Assembly (NCBI GenBank): GCA_028819075.1
Contig: JAPPMM010000018.1
Location: 62,001 to 126,000 of the forward strand
Length of the DNA stretch: 64,000 bases
Origin: Gammaproteobacteria bacterium
GTDB taxonomy: Bacteria > Gemmatimonadota > Gemmatimonadetes > Longimicrobiales > Gaopeijiaceae
Direction: 5' to 3'
The notes beneath the pieces were generated by a model. That model saw only the letters and a program-made list of their open reading frames with translations, ran no database searches and was not told where the DNA came from. The first letter of the stretch is position 1, and each line of letters opens with the position of its first letter. A program made the position numbers and the translations under genes. Shown here in pieces: positions 9,348 through 18,189 of the stretch.

Positions 9348-9399
9348 CATCCGGAACGACAACCATCTCCGGGTTGTCGGCACTCAGGGTTGGAACCGA

Positions 9400-9472
9400 C
9401 TGGGGCGGGAGGGCTCGAACCTCCAACCTCCTGGTTAACAGCCAGGCGCTCTGCCTATTGAGCTACACCCCA
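9400..9472 (-). tRNA. tRNA-Asn (anticodon GTT)
   Basis: On the minus strand a 73-base cloverleaf is readable. The acceptor is TGGGGTG/CGCCCCA with discriminator G. The D arm is GCTC-AATAGGCA-GAGC. The anticodon arm is CCTGG-CTGTTAA-CCAGG and contains GTT. The T arm is GGAGG-TTCGAGC-CCTCC. The 3' CCA is not encoded. Confidence 0.95.
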
Positions 9473-9692
9473 ACAAGGCCGGTATGCAGATGTGGCGCGT
9501 CCCCGGGAAGCCGGGGTCGACGCAACTGCAAACGAAGCCATTTCGGCCCCCGCGTGTCAACACTGCTTCCCGGCTGCGTGTCTCAAGAGTTAGGTTACCG
9601 GGCTTGCGCGCGCACGGGGTCATACCGTCCCGAGGCGGCGTTCGCCGCGTCCTTGCCACAAGCCAGGTGTCATCCGAGAGGGCTCATCTCCC

Positions 9693-12125
9693 ATGATTCT
9701 CAAGCTGCTCGCCGTACAGGCCATTCTCGTGCCTGCCCAGGGCGATGTGCCCGAGCGCCCGCCCGCAGTGGCCGAATACGATGGCGCCGCAGGGCAGCTC
9801 GAGATCGCCACGCCGCGGCTTGAAGACCCGGACATCAACATTGACGGCAGGCTCGACGACGCTGCCTGGGAAGGCGCGGCGCTGCTGCGCAACTTCAGCC
9901 AGTACGATCCGGTCGAGGGCATCCCCGCGGTGCAGCCGACCGAGGCGCTCGTGTTGGTAAGCGACGACGCCATCTACTTCGGGGTTCGCGCCTACGACAG
10001 CGATCCCGGCGGGGTTCGCGCCTCCCTCAGCGAGCGTGACAGCTGGGGCCGGGCCGACGACTACATTCGCGTCGTGCTCGACACCTTCAACGACCGGCGG
10101 CGCGCCTACAACTTCATGGTCAACGCCTACGGCGTACAGCAGGATGGGATCTGGGTCGAGGGCGGCCAGGGCGGAGGCGGTGGCGGCCGGGGCGGCCGCG
10201 GAGGCGGTGGCGGTGGGGGTGGCGGACGCCGGGGCGGCGGATTCGGGCCTCCGCCGGTGGACTACAACCCCGACTTCATCTGGGAGTCGGACGGCCGCCT
10301 GGACGACCAGGGGTACACGGTCGAAATGCGCATCCCGCTCAAGAGCATCCGTTTCCAGAACGTGCCCCGGCAGTCCTGGGGCATCAACATCATGCGCCGG
10401 GTGCAGCGCACCGGCTATCAGCAGTCCTGGGCGCCGCTCTCGCGCGACAGGGCCAACCAGCTCGAACAGTCCGGAACGCTGGACGAACTTCAGGATCTGG
10501 ATCCCGGCCTGTTCCTCGAAATCAATCCGGTCGCCACCGGCAAGCGCCTGGGCGCATACGACTCCGACGCGGGCGCCTTCCAGCACGACGATCCCGTCGG
10601 CGACTTCGGCTTCTACACGACCTACGGGCTTACCTCCAACCTGACCCTCGACGGTACCTACAACCCGGATTTCAGCCAGGTCGAAGCCGACGCGGGCCAG
10701 ATCGCGGTCAACGAGCGCTTCGCCCTCTTCTTCCCCGAGAAGCGTCCGTTCTTCCTCGAGGGAATGGACATCTTCCAACTGCCCAAGCAGCTCGTCTACA
10801 CCCGTTCGGTCGTGGATCCGATCGCGGGCGCGAAGATCACCGGGAAGGTGGGGAGCTTCAACGTCGGCTACATGGGCGCCGTCGACCAGGTCGCGTCGAG
10901 CAGCTCCGCCAACGACGCCGTCGTGAACCTGGTGCGTCTTCGCCGCGACCTGGGGACCAGCTCGACCTTCGGGCTGACCTACACCGACCGTACCCGTTCC
11001 ACCGACGTCTTCAACCGCGTCATGAGCGCCGATTCGCGCCTGGTGATGGGTGGCCGCTACACCTTGCAGCTCATCGGAGCGGGCAGTGTCCGGGGCCTGA
11101 GCGAGGGCGGCTCGGAATGGGGTTCGCTGACCTCCGCCAGCTTCGCCCGCACCGGACGGACCTTCTCGTTCAACGGCGAGTTCGAGAACATCGAACCCGC
11201 GTTCGAAGCCGCCAGCGGGTTCATCCGGCGGGTCGGGCTGACGCAGATACAGGGGAACGTCTCGCTCAACAGCATCGGGCGTCCGGGCGATCTGATCGAG
11301 CGCTGGGGGCCGTCGCTCTCCGTGCGCACGCTCTGGGACCACGACACCTTCTGGGACGGCGGCAAGACCGAGGAAAGCGAAATCCGCCTCACGGGCACGG
11401 CCTCGTTCCGCAACAATATCACGCTGTTCCTAACCGGAACGCGCACCGACTTCTTCTTCCCCGCGAGCGACTACGGGGGGCTCTTCACGCGTGAGCCATC
11501 GGACATGCTGGCCCCGCTCTCCGTGAGCCAGTCACATTTCGAGGGCTTGTACGGAGGCAGCTTCTTCCTGATGGCCAGCTCCTGGAGCAAGGTGCGCGGC
11601 AACATCCGCTTCAGTTGGGGGGAGACGCCTCTGTTCTACCGCACGCTCGACGTGCCGATCGAAACCGCGGAGCAATATTCCGGCAGCGTGAGCCTGAACC
11701 TCTATCCCTTCACCTCCCTGCAGGCGGAAGTCGGGGTCAACCACGAGACCCTCATCCGCAAGCGTGGCGGGGGCCGTTATTCATCGGCCACGATTCCGCG
11801 CATCAGGGCACAGTATCAGTTCACCAAGGCGCTCTTCCTGCGGAGCATCATCGAGTACGCCCACCGCCATCAGGAGCCGCTGCTGAACCCGGTCAGCGGG
11901 CTGCCTCTCGAGTACTGCCCGGCGGATGCATGCACCGCATTGTCGACATCCGATGGACACGACGTCCACGTCGAGGTGCTGCTCAGCTACGAGCCTTCAC
12001 CGGGTACGGTGATGTACATCGGCTACTCGCGCGAGATGGAGGACTCGGGCGCCTTCCGATTCCAGCGGATGAGGCCCCAGGCGGACGGCCTCTTCGCGAA
12101 GGTGAGCTACCGGTTCCGGCTGTAG
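9693..12125 (+). CDS. DUF5916 protein with N-terminal CBM9-like domain
   Basis: Encodes 810 residues. The N-terminus has a modest hydrophobic leader. A CBM9-like sandwich covers about residues 45-260 (INIDGRLDDAAWEGA, LVLVSDDAIYFGVRAYDS, YTVEMRIPLKSIRF). It is interrupted at about 155-188 by a run of Gly/Arg that looks like an inserted flexible linker. The long C-terminal part has DUF5916 hallmarks (YNPDFSQVEADAGQIAVNER, FFPEKRPFFLEGMDIF) and strand periodicity ending YRFRL, consistent with an outer-membrane barrel. The family is common in Gemmatimonadota and Acidobacteria; its function is unestablished, and a role in polymer binding at the surface is inferred from the CBM9 domain. Confidence 0.9.
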   Translation: MILKLLAVQAILVPAQGDVPERPPAVAEYDGAAGQLEIATPRLEDPDINIDGRLDDAAWEGAALLRNFSQYDPVEGIPAVQPTEALVLVSDDAIYFGVRAYDSDPGGVRASLSERDSWGRADDYIRVVLDTFNDRRRAYNFMVNAYGVQQDGIWVEGGQGGGGGGRGGRGGGGGGGGGRRGGGFGPPPVDYNPDFIWESDGRLDDQGYTVEMRIPLKSIRFQNVPRQSWGINIMRRVQRTGYQQSWAPLSRDRANQLEQSGTLDELQDLDPGLFLEINPVATGKRLGAYDSDAGAFQHDDPVGDFGFYTTYGLTSNLTLDGTYNPDFSQVEADAGQIAVNERFALFFPEKRPFFLEGMDIFQLPKQLVYTRSVVDPIAGAKITGKVGSFNVGYMGAVDQVASSSSANDAVVNLVRLRRDLGTSSTFGLTYTDRTRSTDVFNRVMSADSRLVMGGRYTLQLIGAGSVRGLSEGGSEWGSLTSASFARTGRTFSFNGEFENIEPAFEAASGFIRRVGLTQIQGNVSLNSIGRPGDLIERWGPSLSVRTLWDHDTFWDGGKTEESEIRLTGTASFRNNITLFLTGTRTDFFFPASDYGGLFTREPSDMLAPLSVSQSHFEGLYGGSFFLMASSWSKVRGNIRFSWGETPLFYRTLDVPIETAEQYSGSVSLNLYPFTSLQAEVGVNHETLIRKRGGGRYSSATIPRIRAQYQFTKALFLRSIIEYAHRHQEPLLNPVSGLPLEYCPADACTALSTSDGHDVHVEVLLSYEPSPGTVMYIGYSREMEDSGAFRFQRMRPQADGLFAKVSYRFRL

Positions 12126-12207
12126 CGTTGTCGCTGTTGCCCGCTCGAGATCGGAACCGGAGCGCCTTCGGGGTCGAGGCCGGAGGCGAGGCACGGGCGC
12201 GGAGCCG

Positions 12208-12402
12208 TTATTTCCGCTCGAGCACCGCGGTGCGCCGGCATCGCTCGCACATCAACCAGACGCGGTCGCGCACGTACGAGACATCGGAGCGTGGACGCAC
12301 ATCGCGCCGAACCATCGCTGATCGGCACCTGGGGCAAAGAAGCGGCTCGCCGCCGTCCAGGCGCTCCTTGAGGAGACGCTCCTCCCCGGGTGTGAAATTC
12401 AT
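12208..12402 (-). CDS. Small zinc-ribbon protein
   Basis: Encodes 64 residues from an ATG preceded by AGGGGAG. The protein opens with [19 protein letters not shown], then has CPRC and, about 30 residues later, CERC, giving a four-cysteine zinc ribbon. The basic stretches between them ([22 protein letters not shown]) would fit nucleic-acid binding. It is divergent from infA and may share its regulatory interval. I do not know a named family. Confidence 0.65.
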   Translation of the reverse strand: MNFTPGEERLLKERLDGGEPLLCPRCRSAMVRRDVRPRSDVSYVRDRVWLMCERCRRTAVLERK

Positions 12403-12489
12403 GGCGGCCCAACTCCCCTGCGCGGCAGGCGTCGCGTCACGGGGCTCGGCTCCAGCGCCCTCCCCTTTGTCACGATAAGAGGCCCGCTC

Positions 12490-12705
12490 TTGGCAAAACA
12501 GGCAATCGAAATCGAAGGAACCGTAATCGAAGTTCTCCCCAACGCGACCTTCCGTGTCCGTCTCGAGAACGGACACCAGATCCACGCCTATCTCTCCGGC
12601 AAGATGCGCCAGCACTACATCCGCGTGCTGGAAGGCGACCGGGTGAAGTGCGAGATGTCTCCCTACGACCTTTCGAAGGGACGCATCACCTATCGGTACA
12701 AGTAG
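12490..12705 (+). CDS. infA: Translation initiation factor IF-1
   Basis: Encodes 71 residues, the standard IF-1 length, as a single S1/OB fold ([60 protein letters not shown]). IF-1 occupies the ribosomal A site during initiation. The start is TTG, because no ATG or GTG is available at the conserved MAK N-terminus; AAGAGG a few bases upstream is a weak ribosome site. infA is isolated here from the usual ribosomal-protein operon. Confidence 0.95.
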   Translation: MAKQAIEIEGTVIEVLPNATFRVRLENGHQIHAYLSGKMRQHYIRVLEGDRVKCEMSPYDLSKGRITYRYK

Positions 12706-12706
12706 T

Positions 12707-12800
12707 TCGGCCACATGTCCCGAGTCAGTCGGCCCCGCACGTCCTGAGTCGGTCCGTCCCGCACGTCCTGAGTCGGTCGGCCCGGCACGTCCCGAGTCGG
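12707..12800. repeat. Four-copy tandem repeat of about 24 bp
   Basis: Four imperfect copies start at 12707 (22 bp), 12729, 12753 and 12777 (24 bp each). All share the pattern TCGGCCC-GCACGTCC-GAGTCGG with a few substitutions, and a partial fifth follows. The array begins directly after the infA stop codon. There are no unrelated spacers, so it is not a CRISPR array. Confidence 0.8.
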
Positions 12801-12883
12801 TCCCCGTACTGACCCCGTCCGCGCAAAAGCCCGCCGGTCATCCCCGGCTGCCATCCCAACGCCCGCTCCGATGGGCGAGCTTT

Positions 12884-13735
12884 ATGGCGGCACAACAGCG
12901 AAGTGCACCGGACGGCGCGCCTTGGGGGACGATGCTCGGTATCGCGCAAAGCATCAAGCGGGAACTGCTCGGGGAGAGTGCGCAGATCGAACGCGTCCGA
13001 CATCTGATCGCGCGCGCGGCGGGCGTGGAGGCTCCCGTGCTCATCACGGGAGAGACCGGCACCGGCAAGAGCCTTGCCGCCCGGCTCATCCACGGGCACA
13101 GCGCGCGCCGGGGGGCGCCGCTGGTTCCCGTCAATTGCGCCGGAATCCCGGAGGGTCTGTTCGAGAGCGAATTCTTCGGTCATCGCCGGGGCGCGTTTAC
13201 GGGAGCCGTGGAGAGCAGGCGCGGGCTCTTCGAGATTGCGGATGGCGGCACCCTCTTTCTGGACGAGATCGGGGAACTTCCCTCGCCCCAGCAGGCGAAG
13301 CTGCTGACCGTGCTTGAAGACCGCGAAGTGCGCCGGGTAGGAGATGAACGGCTTCGCTCCCTGGACGTGCGGGTCGTCTGCGCGACCTCGCGCGATCTGT
13401 CGGAGGCGGTGCCGGCCGGTAGCTTCCGAGCCGATCTGTTCCACCGCATCGCCGTGCTCCGAATCGCTCTCGCGCCCCTCCGGGAGCGGCCCGGGGACAT
13501 CCCCGTGTTGGCGCACATGCTTCTTCAACGGCTGATCGAGAAGTACGGCGTGCGCACGAAGACGCTGCCGGTTCGCGTCGAGGAGATCCTGGTGGAGTAT
13601 GCCTGGCCCGGGAACGTGCGGGAGCTGGCGCACGTGCTCGAGGCGGCCGCCATCTGCAACTCCCGGAAGCGGATTTCCGCGAGCGGCGTGGAAGAGGTGA
13701 TCCGGTCGCAACCCGGGCGCGCGCATGGCGCCTGA
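12884..13735 (+). CDS. Sigma-54-dependent activator AAA+ domain protein, minimal form
   Basis: Encodes 283 residues that are nearly all sigma-54 interaction domain. Visible motifs are Walker A GETGTGKS, the sigma-54 contact loop GAFTGA, Walker [13 protein letters not shown], an arginine-finger region ([23 protein letters not shown]) and WPGNVREL. These proteins remodel sigma-54 RNA polymerase by ATP hydrolysis. There is no receiver, GAF or PAS domain before it and no Fis-type HTH after it; the protein stops about 40 residues after the AAA+ lid. It may therefore act from solution or with a partner. ATG at 12932 is an alternative start. Confidence 0.88.
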   Translation: MAAQQRSAPDGAPWGTMLGIAQSIKRELLGESAQIERVRHLIARAAGVEAPVLITGETGTGKSLAARLIHGHSARRGAPLVPVNCAGIPEGLFESEFFGHRRGAFTGAVESRRGLFEIADGGTLFLDEIGELPSPQQAKLLTVLEDREVRRVGDERLRSLDVRVVCATSRDLSEAVPAGSFRADLFHRIAVLRIALAPLRERPGDIPVLAHMLLQRLIEKYGVRTKTLPVRVEEILVEYAWPGNVRELAHVLEAAAICNSRKRISASGVEEVIRSQPGRAHGA

Positions 13736-13939
13736 CACTCCGCCATAGGCGGGCCACGGTGCGGTCATAGCCTGGCGGTCGGCGCCCGGCACTGCCCTGG
13801 CGCCTGCCCGGGCTCATGCCTCGTTGGACAACACCCGGTGTTGCAATGGCTACGGCGCGGATCTACCGTATCCGCTGCCAGGTCTGCCAGTTCAGCGCCG
13901 GTCGGCGTGAAGTCGTCCAGTCAGCCCGCGGAGGTCTCG

Positions 13940-15226
13940 ATGGGTAGGGGTATTCCAGCAGTCGCCGTTCCGGTCCTCTGGTTGTTCGCTGCGTTTCTAG
14001 CCGGCGCGGGCTCCGCTCCGGTCGAAGCGCAACAGCCGGGTGGACAGGACGCGGACGATCCCGTCCGCGAACTCGTCTCGCGTCTCACCCTCGACGAGTA
14101 CAAGACCACGCTCAAGGGCCTTACCCAGTTCGGCGACCGCCGCCAGGGCACGCAGCGCAACCGCGACGCCGTGGACTGGATCGAGGCCACGCTTCAGGAC
14201 TTCGGCTGCACCACCACCGAACGCGTCCACTACCAGTATCCGCCCGCGGGCGCACAGCCGCGACGTTCCTTCGCCGACCCCTTGCCGCGGCCGCCACCAC
14301 CGCCGCCCAACGAGAATACCGGCACCCCGACCGGAGGCGATGTCGGCCGACGCGGCCCCGGTCCCGGAGGCAGCGTCATCTTCGGCTACCGGGCCCGCAC
14401 GGGCGTGAACCGCGACCCGATGGCCCAGCCCGACGAGCGCATCCGCGAGCTGAACCGCGAGGAGCCGGTGGACGGGGACCGGTCGCAGGTCTACTGCACC
14501 AAGGTCGGCGCGACACGTCCCGACGAGATGTACATCCTCGGAGCGCACATGGACGGGCACGGTGTCAACGAGGCCGTGGACGACGACGGTTCCGGGACCG
14601 CGCTGGTGATGGAACTCGCGCGCGTCTTCAGCTCCCCGGACGTCCAGACCGAGCGCTCGATCCGCTTCGTGCTCTGGAACAACGAGGAGACGGGCCTGAA
14701 CGGCGCGCGCGCATACGTGGAGCAGCGCGAGGCGCTGCAGGGCGTGGAGGATCCGCCCGGGTCCGGCAGTTATCCCGAGCCGCGTTGGCTTGGGATGATT
14801 CAGCACGACATGATGCTCTGGGACCACGGCGCGCCCGACCGCGCCGGACGGGTAAGCCGGGATCAGCGCCCCGAGGCCGACGTCAACATCGAATTCCAAT
14901 CCAACGCCGAGCTGGCGACCGAAGCCATGGAGCTGGCGTTCTTCTTCAAGGCCGCCAACGAGCAGTACGCGACCGATTATCCCGCCACCGTCGGTCCGCA
15001 CATGACCAACACCGACTCGACGCCCTTCATGCACCTCACTCCCGCGATCAGCCTGCGCGAGAACGAGAGGGGGGCGCAGGTCGGTGCCGGCTGGAACCCG
15101 AACTGGCACCAGCCCACCGACGTGTGGACCACCTACACGGACGACGACTTCCGCCTCGGCCTGAACGCCGCCCAGACCACGCTCGCGGCGATCGCGCAGT
15201 TGGTCGGCGCGACCGTCGAACGGTGA
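13940..15226 (+). CDS. Secreted M28-family zinc peptidase
   Basis: Encodes 428 residues from an ATG 5 bases after GGAGG, with a signal peptide ending PVEAQQ. Metal-site motifs of M28 are visible in order: GAHMDGHG (His ligand), DDDGSGTA (bridging Asp), WNNEETGLNGA (catalytic Glu and ligand Glu), MMLWDHGAP (Asp) and NWHQPTD (final His). M28 enzymes are usually aminopeptidases or carboxypeptidases. A Pro-rich insert at about residues 110-140 lies between the propeptide-like N-terminus and the catalytic domain. The next gene starts 13 bases on, so the two are probably co-transcribed. Confidence 0.9.
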   Translation: MGRGIPAVAVPVLWLFAAFLAGAGSAPVEAQQPGGQDADDPVRELVSRLTLDEYKTTLKGLTQFGDRRQGTQRNRDAVDWIEATLQDFGCTTTERVHYQYPPAGAQPRRSFADPLPRPPPPPPNENTGTPTGGDVGRRGPGPGGSVIFGYRARTGVNRDPMAQPDERIRELNREEPVDGDRSQVYCTKVGATRPDEMYILGAHMDGHGVNEAVDDDGSGTALVMELARVFSSPDVQTERSIRFVLWNNEETGLNGARAYVEQREALQGVEDPPGSGSYPEPRWLGMIQHDMMLWDHGAPDRAGRVSRDQRPEADVNIEFQSNAELATEAMELAFFFKAANEQYATDYPATVGPHMTNTDSTPFMHLTPAISLRENERGAQVGAGWNPNWHQPTDVWTTYTDDDFRLGLNAAQTTLAAIAQLVGATVER

Positions 15227-15239
15227 GAGAGGAGCGATC

Positions 15240-16901
15240 ATGACGATTGGAACGAGGGTCCCGGGTCGGAGTTGCGATGCCGGCATGGGACGGTGGCGGC
15301 GGTGGTCGGCTCGGCGCACCGGACATGCTGGCCGAAGGCACGTGGCGGGCGGACGGGCGATCGCGGCAATCGGTGCGGCTCTGACCGGCGCGGCGTCCGG
15401 CACCGTCGTGGCGCTCTTCGCGGTATCGGCGCTCGCGGCTCAGGGCACGGCATCGCCATCGAGCGGACCCTTGGTGGAGGACGTGACCTTCAGCCGGGAC
15501 ATCGCGCCCATCCTGCAGCGCGCCTGCGTCCGCTGCCACCGGGACAACGGCGTCGCCCCCATGTCGCTCGTCACCTACCGCGATGCGCGCCGCTACGCGC
15601 GCCGAATCGCCGAGCGCACCGGAATCCGCGATCGGGCGGGCGCCATGCCTCCGTGGTACGTCGAGAAGGACATCGGCATCCAGCACTTCAAGGACGACAT
15701 GTCGCTCGACGATTGGGAGATCGCCGCGATCGACGCGTGGCATCGCGCGGGCGCGCCCGAAGGGGATCCGGCGGACATGCCTCCACCCCTGGAATTCGAC
15801 GACGACATCGTATGGACGGCAGGCGAACCCGACCTCATCGTCCGCCTGCCCGAAGTGCTCGTGGGGGGCGACTCGCCCGACTGGTGGGGCGAGATCGAGA
15901 GCGTCCCGACCGGCCTCACCGAGGACCGGTACGTGAAATCCGTTGAGATCCGCGAGGTCAACGATGTGCCGTCGACGCGGACCAGCACCGAACACGAGGG
16001 TCGCCACACGGTCGGAGGGCGGTTCGTGGTGCACCACATGATCTGGAGCACGCGCGTGCTCGAGGGCAGGGAATCGGGGGTCGGCTCCGAGCGGGCTTCC
16101 ACCGATGTCGGCTGGCCGGTGCACGAAGTCGGGCGCGAACCGGACATCTTCGACGAGGACGCCGGCCGGCTGCTTCGCGCCGGGTCGTCGGTCGTGTCCA
16201 ACTCGGTGCATCTTCACTCCAACGGCCTTGATACGCGCGCCCACCTGGAGATCGGCTTCCGCTTCCATCCTCCGGATTACGAGCCCAGGTACCGGCGGGC
16301 CAGCTTCGGACTGGGCAACGGAAGCGACATCGACATCCGCGCCGGAGAGTCGGGACAGGAGCTGCACGCGTACCGCGTCCTGAACCAGCACACCAAGATC
16401 GTCACCTTCGAGCCCCACCTGCACGCCCCCGGAATGCGCATGTGCCTGGAGGCGATCTGGGGCTTCAACGTCGAGACCATCAACTGCGTCGGCTACGACC
16501 ACAACTGGGTGCGCGGCTACACCTACGCCCAGGATCACCAGCCGCTCCTGCCCAGAGGGACGATTCTCCACATCGTCGGCTACATGGACACCTCCGAGGA
16601 AAACCGGAACGTGCCCGACACCCGCAACTGGCAGGGCTCGGGCAACCGGTCGGTGGCGAACATGTTCATCGATCTCGGGATGCGGGTGCAACTCACCGAC
16701 GAGCAGTTCGTGGAGGAGATGGCGAGGCGCAGGGAGCGGCTGGAGCTGGGTCCCAACGACCACGTGATCGGCTGCCCGCTGTGCATGGTCGTTCCGGAGA
16801 ACGGGAATCCGCGGTACTACGCAGATGCGGATGCGGCGGCTGCGAACGGCGAGCGAGCCGGGTCAACAGGCAATCCGCCCCCGGGCTCCCGCAATCGATA
16901 G
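15240..16901 (+). CDS. Cytochrome c-like / copper type II monooxygenase-like secreted protein
   Basis: Encodes 553 residues with a long Arg-rich N-terminus and a hydrophobic export segment ending ALAAQ near residue 67. A single haem-binding motif, CVRCH, sits in FSRDIAPILQRACVRCHRDN, with a plausible distal Met at GVAPMS. The remainder resembles ascorbate-dependent copper type II monooxygenases: VVHHMIW (paired His), NSVHLHSNG (HxH) and FEPHLHAPGMRM (His plus Met), then YDHNWVRGYTYAQ and LPRGTILH. Such two-copper enzymes hydroxylate small molecules or peptide C-termini. The haem domain could deliver electrons. It follows the M28 gene by 13 bases after an AGAGGAG site. The substrate is unknown. 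Confidence 0.75.
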   Translation: MTIGTRVPGRSCDAGMGRWRRWSARRTGHAGRRHVAGGRAIAAIGAALTGAASGTVVALFAVSALAAQGTASPSSGPLVEDVTFSRDIAPILQRACVRCHRDNGVAPMSLVTYRDARRYARRIAERTGIRDRAGAMPPWYVEKDIGIQHFKDDMSLDDWEIAAIDAWHRAGAPEGDPADMPPPLEFDDDIVWTAGEPDLIVRLPEVLVGGDSPDWWGEIESVPTGLTEDRYVKSVEIREVNDVPSTRTSTEHEGRHTVGGRFVVHHMIWSTRVLEGRESGVGSERASTDVGWPVHEVGREPDIFDEDAGRLLRAGSSVVSNSVHLHSNGLDTRAHLEIGFRFHPPDYEPRYRRASFGLGNGSDIDIRAGESGQELHAYRVLNQHTKIVTFEPHLHAPGMRMCLEAIWGFNVETINCVGYDHNWVRGYTYAQDHQPLLPRGTILHIVGYMDTSEENRNVPDTRNWQGSGNRSVANMFIDLGMRVQLTDEQFVEEMARRRERLELGPNDHVIGCPLCMVVPENGNPRYYADADAAAANGERAGSTGNPPPGSRNR

Positions 16902-17013
16902 CGCCGTGAAGGTGGGCATGAGTGCCCGCCGGGGTCGCGTGACGGGCGGCAGCGGGGCCGGGCTTCGCGCCACCATCCCGACGTGGTCGGCGACATTTGG
17001 GAACGTTCGAGCG

Positions 17014-18057
17014 ATGCGTGGCATCGGGACCGGGCTCCGAGCCGCATCCAGGGTGAGCCGTAGCGTCGCCGCGCTCCGCGCCGTAGTCAGGCTAAGGTGT
17101 GGCGTCGCGGTGCTTGTGCTCGTCGCCGCCGCGTGGGCCTCCGACTCCGCTGCGCAGACCTATTCCCACGGGCAGAACGTGGCTCCGGCGTTCGAGGGCT
17201 GGGAGAGAAACGAGGACGGCTCGTTCAACTTCCTGTTCGGCTACATGAACCGGAACTGGCTCGAGGAAATCGATGTGCCGATGGGGGAGGACAACGCGTT
17301 CTCGCCCGGCCCGCCCGACCGCGGCCAGCCGACCCACTTCCTCCCCCGCCGCAACCGCTTCGTGTTCAAGGTTCGCGTCCCGTCCGACTGGGGCGACCAG
17401 GAACTCGTGTGGACGCTGACCAGCAACGGGATGACCGAGCGCGCCTACGCGACCCTGCGGCCGGACTACATCGTGGACAACACGGTCGTCATGTCCGAGA
17501 CCGGCGCCCTGGGGGCCGGCTCCAGCAGTCCGGAGATGCGCGCCAACCAGCCCCCGACCATCGCGCTCGAGGGGCCGGATGTTCGCGAGACGTCGGTGGG
17601 ACGGCCGGTCACCATCACCGTGCTCGTCGAAGATGACGGCCTGTTGCGCCCCCGACGCCGCCAGGCGCCCCCACCCCCCGAGACCGCGGAAGACTCAGCA
17701 CGTGCCGACTCGATCTGGAACGCCCCCCCGACCTTCAGCCGCCGGCAACTCGCGCCTCCCTCCCGCGTCACCGTCCAGAAGGTGAACGGCCTCTTCATGT
17801 CGTGGTTCCTCTACCGCGGCGAGGGCGCCGTCTCGTTCGACCCTCCCCAGGTGAAGGTGTGGGAGGACACCCGCACGGGTGCCAACTCCCCTTGGGCCCC
17901 GCTGTGGTTCCCACCCGACCCACCGGAAGACGGCCGTTGGACCGTGAACGTGACCTTCGACCAGCCGGGCACATACCTCCTTCGCGGCCGGGCCGACGAC
18001 GGCGGGCTGTTCGCAGACGTTGAGCTGACCGTGTTCGTGCGGCCCACGACGAGCTGA
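17014..18057 (+). CDS. Secreted hypothetical protein, parent of a nearby pseudogene
   Basis: Encodes 347 residues from the ATG chosen here; the in-frame ATG at 16918 has a better ribosome site (AAGGTGGG) but would put about 60 residues before the signal peptide. The export signal is CGVAVLVLVAAAWASDSAAQ. The mature part has a GYMNRNWLEE segment and two Ig-like stretches (FVFKVRVPSDWGDQELVWTL; WTVNVTFDQPGTYLLRGRAD) separated by a Pro/Arg-rich linker. I do not recognise a named family. A shortened broken copy lies about 1.4 kb downstream. It follows the copper-protein gene and may belong to that transcript. Confidence 0.75.
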   Translation: MRGIGTGLRAASRVSRSVAALRAVVRLRCGVAVLVLVAAAWASDSAAQTYSHGQNVAPAFEGWERNEDGSFNFLFGYMNRNWLEEIDVPMGEDNAFSPGPPDRGQPTHFLPRRNRFVFKVRVPSDWGDQELVWTLTSNGMTERAYATLRPDYIVDNTVVMSETGALGAGSSSPEMRANQPPTIALEGPDVRETSVGRPVTITVLVEDDGLLRPRRRQAPPPPETAEDSARADSIWNAPPTFSRRQLAPPSRVTVQKVNGLFMSWFLYRGEGAVSFDPPQVKVWEDTRTGANSPWAPLWFPPDPPEDGRWTVNVTFDQPGTYLLRGRADDGGLFADVELTVFVRPTTS

Positions 18058-18075
18058 GTTGGTCCACGACCAAAC

Positions 18076-18098
18076 CCGATTGGCTTCTGCAGCCAAAG
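18076..18098. repeat. 23-bp exact copy of part of the ABC permease gene
   Basis: These 23 bases are identical, in the same orientation, to 20285-20307 inside the downstream ABC permease gene, where the complement encodes LWLQKPIG. Flanks do not match. It looks like the remnant of a second permease copy or a recombination scar at the left edge of the accessory island. Confidence 0.7.
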
Positions 18099-18107
18099 CA
18101 CGAGTGG

Positions 18108-18138
18108 CCCAGGCCCGGGAGTCTCTCCCGGGCCTGGG
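18108..18138. repeat. Conserved hairpin, left copy
   Basis: A perfect 13-bp inverted repeat (CCCAGGCCCGGGA, loop GTCTC, TCCCGGGCCTGGG). The hairpin and about 15 bases on each side recur at 22637-22667. Neither strand has a T-run after the stem, so it is not a standard intrinsic terminator, though it lies downstream of both flanking genes. Confidence 0.8.
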
Positions 18139-18189
18139 AGCAGCCGCGCCAGGACGAAGTCCGTTGATTTGCCGGCTAGTGGCGAAGAC

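Noticed and set aside
12707-12800. Short repeated units resembling a CRISPR array
   Set aside because: The units are directly contiguous, without spacers, and no cas gene is near.
12725-13792. Minus-strand frame covering the tandem repeat and the sigma-54 activator
   Set aside because: It lacks a recognisable domain and overlaps a gene with full AAA+ motifs; the repetitive end only reflects the DNA repeat.
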